From NCBI GenBank assembly GCA_007132635.1, contig SLOG01000112.1, positions 1 to 8,478 on the forward strand: a stretch of 8,478 nt of DNA, in the 5' to 3' direction. The notes below the pieces were generated by a model. That model saw only the letters and a program-made list of their open reading frames with translations. It did not search any database and was not told the DNA's origin. This DNA comes from Limnochordia bacterium (lineage in GTDB: Bacteria > Bacillota > Limnochordia > Darwinibacteriales > SLO01). The position numbers were made by a program, and so were the translations under genes. Shown here piece by piece: positions 6,545 through 8,478 of the stretch; positions within the stretch are counted from its first letter, which is position 1; each line of letters begins with the position of its first letter.

Positions 6545-7069
6545 TCAAGAATCAAGTGGATTTTGCTCTGCTTCACGTTGTGGGAGTTCATCAAGACTAT
6601 TTAGGCCGAAATGAACTAGAAATTGGTCTGTTGTACGGTATAGAATAGGGCGTCCGGGACCTTCTTTCCGTCCAGCCTCTGCAGTTAGTTCCCTTTCAAG
6701 CAGAGAGTTGACAGCGCTGTCCGAGCGAACTCCGCGAATCTTTTCAATGTCGCCGCGTGTCACTGGCTGTTCATAAGCGATGATAGCAAGTGTTTCTAGA
6801 GCGGCCGGCGACAATGGTGTGTTAATGACTTGACGTCCAAGTCTATCTATCCATTCAGCATAGTCAGGATGCGTGGTGAATTGTACTCCCCCGGCAATGC
6901 GGCGCAGGGTAATGCCACGACCTTCATAGCGGCTTTCTAATCTTTCAAACAGACGTTCAACGAGATTCGGATCGATGTCAAGGACGTCTGCGGCTCTAGC
7001 GCTAGTCAGTGGTTTGGGAGATGCCAATACCAAAGCTTCAACAATGCGCTCTGCGTCGTCCAAGGTCAT
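6545..7069 (-). CDS. scpB: Segregation and condensation protein B (ScpB)
   Basis: A 174-residue kleisin-associated protein with two winged-helix domains. With ScpA it binds the Smc heads to form the condensin complex that compacts and separates chromosomes. The first domain is about residues 1-75. The second (about 85-155) holds the strongest signature: LSPAALETLAIIAYEQPVTR, then IRGVRSDSAVNSLLER, GRPILYRTT and FGLNSLDELP. The frame is open to an ATG at 7147, but I chose ATG at 7069: AAGGGGG lies 9 bases upstream and MTLDDAERIVEALVLAS matches the usual ScpB start. This start overlaps the 3' end of scpA by 32 bases, as is frequent for this pair. A GTG two codons upstream is too close to the Shine-Dalgarno site. 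The tail after FGLNSL is short and acidic/Gln-rich, common in the family. Confidence 0.95.
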   Translation of the reverse strand: MTLDDAERIVEALVLASPKPLTSARAADVLDIDPNLVERLFERLESRYEGRGITLRRIAGGVQFTTHPDYAEWIDRLGRQVINTPLSPAALETLAIIAYEQPVTRGDIEKIRGVRSDSAVNSLLERELTAEAGRKEGPGRPILYRTTDQFLVHFGLNSLDELPQREAEQNPLDS

Positions 7070-7805
7070 GGTCACGATCCCCCTTAGCTGGAGACGAAAC
7101 GAAAATGTCGCCAAAGTCTTTGTGCTGTACAGCAATGATCTCTCCATGACGAATCATCTCCAAAACAACAAGAAACGACGCGATGATATATGGACGAGTA
7201 CGCTGCAGCAGAAGGTCGATAAACCGGCACTCTCCACGCTCCGCAATCACCTGGCGAATGTTCACAGCGCACTCGGCCAAAGAAACCACTCTTTGAATGG
7301 TATCGGACGTTCGCTGCTCATTGTCCAGAAAAGCCGCTTTGGCCGTCTCGTAAAGACGCCGTAGTGTTGCGGGCGACACATCGCCGACAGGGTTTGAGTA
7401 CACTGGAGGCCTGATCGCCGTTTCTTTGGCGGGCAACGGCGGGAAAAACCTCGCAGCTCCTTCCTCGCGTTCGGCCAAGTGATCAGACACCGTACGGAAA
7501 AAGCGATACTCCAAAAGCCTTTCAACCAGTTCATCTCGAGGATCCTCTTCGAGATTCTCCTCATCGTCCGAAGCCCGCGCGGGCAGAAGCATACGGGCTT
7601 TTATCTGCAGAAGGGTTGAAGCCATGACAAGAAAATCCCCGCTGACAACCAAGTCTCGTTCCTGCAGAGAGCGAATGTACTGCAGAAATTGCTCGGCAAT
7701 TGCAGCAATTGGGATGTCCCATATGTCGACTTCTTGGCGGTCAATGAGATCCAGAAGGAGATCAAAGGGACCATCGAAAACGTCAATGTGAATTTGGTAG
7801 TCCAA
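7038..7805 (-). CDS. scpA: Segregation and condensation protein A (ScpA kleisin)
   Basis: ScpA is the kleisin that bridges the two Smc heads. The N-terminal block YQIHIDVFDGPFDLLLDLI, then VDIWDIPIAAIAEQFLQYI, GDFLVMASTLLQIKARMLLP and an acidic stretch before DPRDELVERLLEYRFF, are diagnostic. The C-terminal winged helix contains FLVVLEMIRHGEIIAVQ and DFGDIFV. The start is a judgement. TTG at 7805 gives MDYQIHID, matching the family start (MQYQVKID in B. subtilis), and follows AAGGCGGGT. ATG at 7847 would add 14 residues (269 in total), follows only a weak GGG, and lies 5 bases after the protease stop. From TTG the protein has 255 residues, the usual length. The last residues (KGDRDHDLGRRRAHC) are encoded in the overlap with the scpB start and its ribosome-binding site, so their sequence is probably constrained by scpB. 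Confidence 0.93.
   Translation of the reverse strand: MDYQIHIDVFDGPFDLLLDLIDRQEVDIWDIPIAAIAEQFLQYIRSLQERDLVVSGDFLVMASTLLQIKARMLLPARASDDEENLEEDPRDELVERLLEYRFFRTVSDHLAEREEGAARFFPPLPAKETAIRPPVYSNPVGDVSPATLRRLYETAKAAFLDNEQRTSDTIQRVVSLAECAVNIRQVIAERGECRFIDLLLQRTRPYIIASFLVVLEMIRHGEIIAVQHKDFGDIFVSSPAKGDRDHDLGRRRAHC
7070..7085 (-). promoter_or_regulatory. Shine-Dalgarno site deciding the scpB start
   Basis: AAGGGGG at 7085-7079 on the minus strand lies 9 bases before ATG at 7069, inside the scpA coding region. It supports ATG 7069 over the upstream ATG at 7147 and over GTG at 7075, which would be only 3 bases away. Confidence 0.7.
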
Positions 7806-7852
7806 ATAAACACCCGCCTTACTCGACAAATAGCTCATCAAACCCATGCATG

Positions 7853-8464
7853 CTACCCGAAGACGGTGATGATCCGCAAGAGCACCAGATAAATGGGACT
7901 GAGAACCATTTGCGCTGTTCCAGTCATCAGCAGTAGAATCAACACCAAAGGGCCGTACTGTGCATATCTCTGATAGTGGTGGGCATATCGGGAAGGAAGC
8001 ATTCCTCCAAGTATCTTCGACCCATCAAGGGGTGGAACGGGTAGTAGGTTGAATGCGGCAAGACCCAAGTTGAGCTGCACACCGGTCAAGCAGAAGAGCT
8101 GTACAGCAGCATGTCCCGCAAACATCGGGACAAGCGGAAGCACAAAAGCAAGACAGACATAAAAGACCCACGCCAGAAGAAGGTTTGCCAAAGGACCGGC
8201 TACCGCGACGAAAACCATTCCCCTCTGGCGGTTCCGGAAGTACATCGGGTTGACCAGAACCGGCCTCGCCCAACCGAATCGAAAGACCAACAGCATAAGG
8301 GCACCCAGCGGGTCAAGGTGAGCAAGCGGGTTGAGCGTCAGCCTCCCTTGGCTAGCGGGCGTTGGATCGCCGAGTTTGTGCGCCGCGTACCCGTGGGCAA
8401 ACTCATGGATGGAAATGGCTAAAAGCAAAACAGGAATTCCTAGAATAATCTGCTCCAGCTGCAT
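7853..8464 (-). CDS. Site-2-protease-like M50 family zinc metalloprotease (YwhC type)
   Basis: A 203-residue polytopic membrane protein of peptidase family M50, which cuts substrates within or near the membrane. The zinc-binding helix has HEFAH at 20-24 (H20 and H24 ligands, E21 catalytic); the third ligand is D147 in the conserved NLLPVPPLDG (139-148). GPLAN (90-94) and the GDPTPASQGRLTLNPLAHLDPLG segment are typical of the short family that lacks a PDZ domain. About five hydrophobic segments are visible, near 5-22, 54-66, 83-112, 120-141 and 170-198. I chose the ATG at 8464: GGAGG at 8477-8473 is 8 bases upstream, whereas the ATG at 8470 would be only 2 bases from it. Position just upstream of scpA is common in Bacillota. 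The substrate is unknown; nothing suggests it is the RseP or SpoIVFB orthologue. Confidence 0.92.
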   Translation of the reverse strand: MQLEQIILGIPVLLLAISIHEFAHGYAAHKLGDPTPASQGRLTLNPLAHLDPLGALMLLVFRFGWARPVLVNPMYFRNRQRGMVFVAVAGPLANLLLAWVFYVCLAFVLPLVPMFAGHAAVQLFCLTGVQLNLGLAAFNLLPVPPLDGSKILGGMLPSRYAHHYQRYAQYGPLVLILLLMTGTAQMVLSPIYLVLLRIITVFG

Positions 8465-8470
8465 ATGCAT

Positions 8471-8478
8471 CGCCTCCA
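8471..8478 (-). promoter_or_regulatory. Shine-Dalgarno site of the M50 protease gene
   Basis: The minus strand begins at the window edge with TGGAGGCG. GGAGG is 8 bases from ATG 8464 and 2 bases from ATG 8470, so the former is the likely start. Any promoter lies outside the window. Confidence 0.6.

Noticed and set aside
6487..6594. Extended RluB N-terminus starting at ATG 6594.
   Set aside because: It would overlap the scpB 3' end, read through the terminator-like hairpin and add 36 residues lacking in the family; ATG 6486 has a strong Shine-Dalgarno.
7070..7147. Extended ScpB N-terminus starting at ATG 7147.
   Set aside because: The extra 26 residues overlap well-conserved scpA sequence in another frame, and ATG 7069 has AAGGGGG at good spacing.
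2011..7685. CTGCAG occurs 11 times (for example 2011, 2612, 3391, 3970, 4297, 4571, 6679, 7203, 7605, 7662, 7680), several-fold above the roughly two expected by chance, with three copies in 81 bases.
   Set aside because: Most copies are in-frame CTG-CAG codons for Leu-Gln within real genes (three in scpA at LLQ, LQE and LQY; others in plsC, cmk, hisC and the flavoprotein). Codon preference explains the excess better than a dedicated sequence element.

Overview
This 8.5 kb window is a compact run of housekeeping genes, all on the minus strand, so it is transcribed from right to left. Gene content and order point to a Gram-positive, clostridia-like member of the Bacillota: an M50 protease next to scpA-scpB, rluB close behind, then cmk-plsC-ispH with ispH fused to ribosomal protein S1. 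This is an inference from synteny and protein motifs; no rRNA or other decisive marker is present. Shine-Dalgarno sequences are strong and very G-rich (GGAGG or GGGGG types), which also fits Bacillota.

In transcription order: (1) a site-2-protease-like M50 membrane metalloprotease (8464-7853); (2) scpA and scpB, the non-SMC subunits of the SMC condensin complex, overlapping each other (7805-6545); (3) a hairpin plus T-run at about 6538-6512 that looks like an intrinsic terminator between scpB and rluB; (4) rluB, a large-subunit rRNA pseudouridine synthase (6486-5758); (5) a YhiN/HI0933-family flavoprotein (5761-4502), a family whose E. coli member has been linked to dihydrouridine in 23S rRNA; (6) aroH, a monofunctional chorismate mutase (4493-4128); (7) hisC, histidinol-phosphate or aromatic aminotransferase (4131-3043); (8) cmk, cytidylate kinase (3046-2372); (9) plsC, lysophosphatidate acyltransferase (2379-1786); (10) an ispH-rpsA fusion (1718 to beyond the left edge), joining the last enzyme of the MEP isoprenoid pathway to ribosomal protein S1 through a long acidic linker.

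From rluB to plsC the genes overlap by 4-8 bases (ATGA or GTGA junctions) or are separated by only 8 bases, which suggests one translationally coupled unit. Its themes are ribosome maturation and translation (rluB, the YhiN-like flavoprotein, S1), aromatic amino acids (aroH, hisC), nucleotide supply (cmk), and lipid/isoprenoid synthesis (plsC, ispH). No stretch longer than about 70 bases lacks a gene. I saw no tRNA, rRNA, CRISPR array, insertion sequence or long repeat.

I did not find a new defence or mobile system: this is core-genome DNA. The points most worth a second look are the ispH-S1 fusion with possible internal start sites, the terminator-like hairpin inside the gene run, and the tight coupling of two probable rRNA-modification genes.
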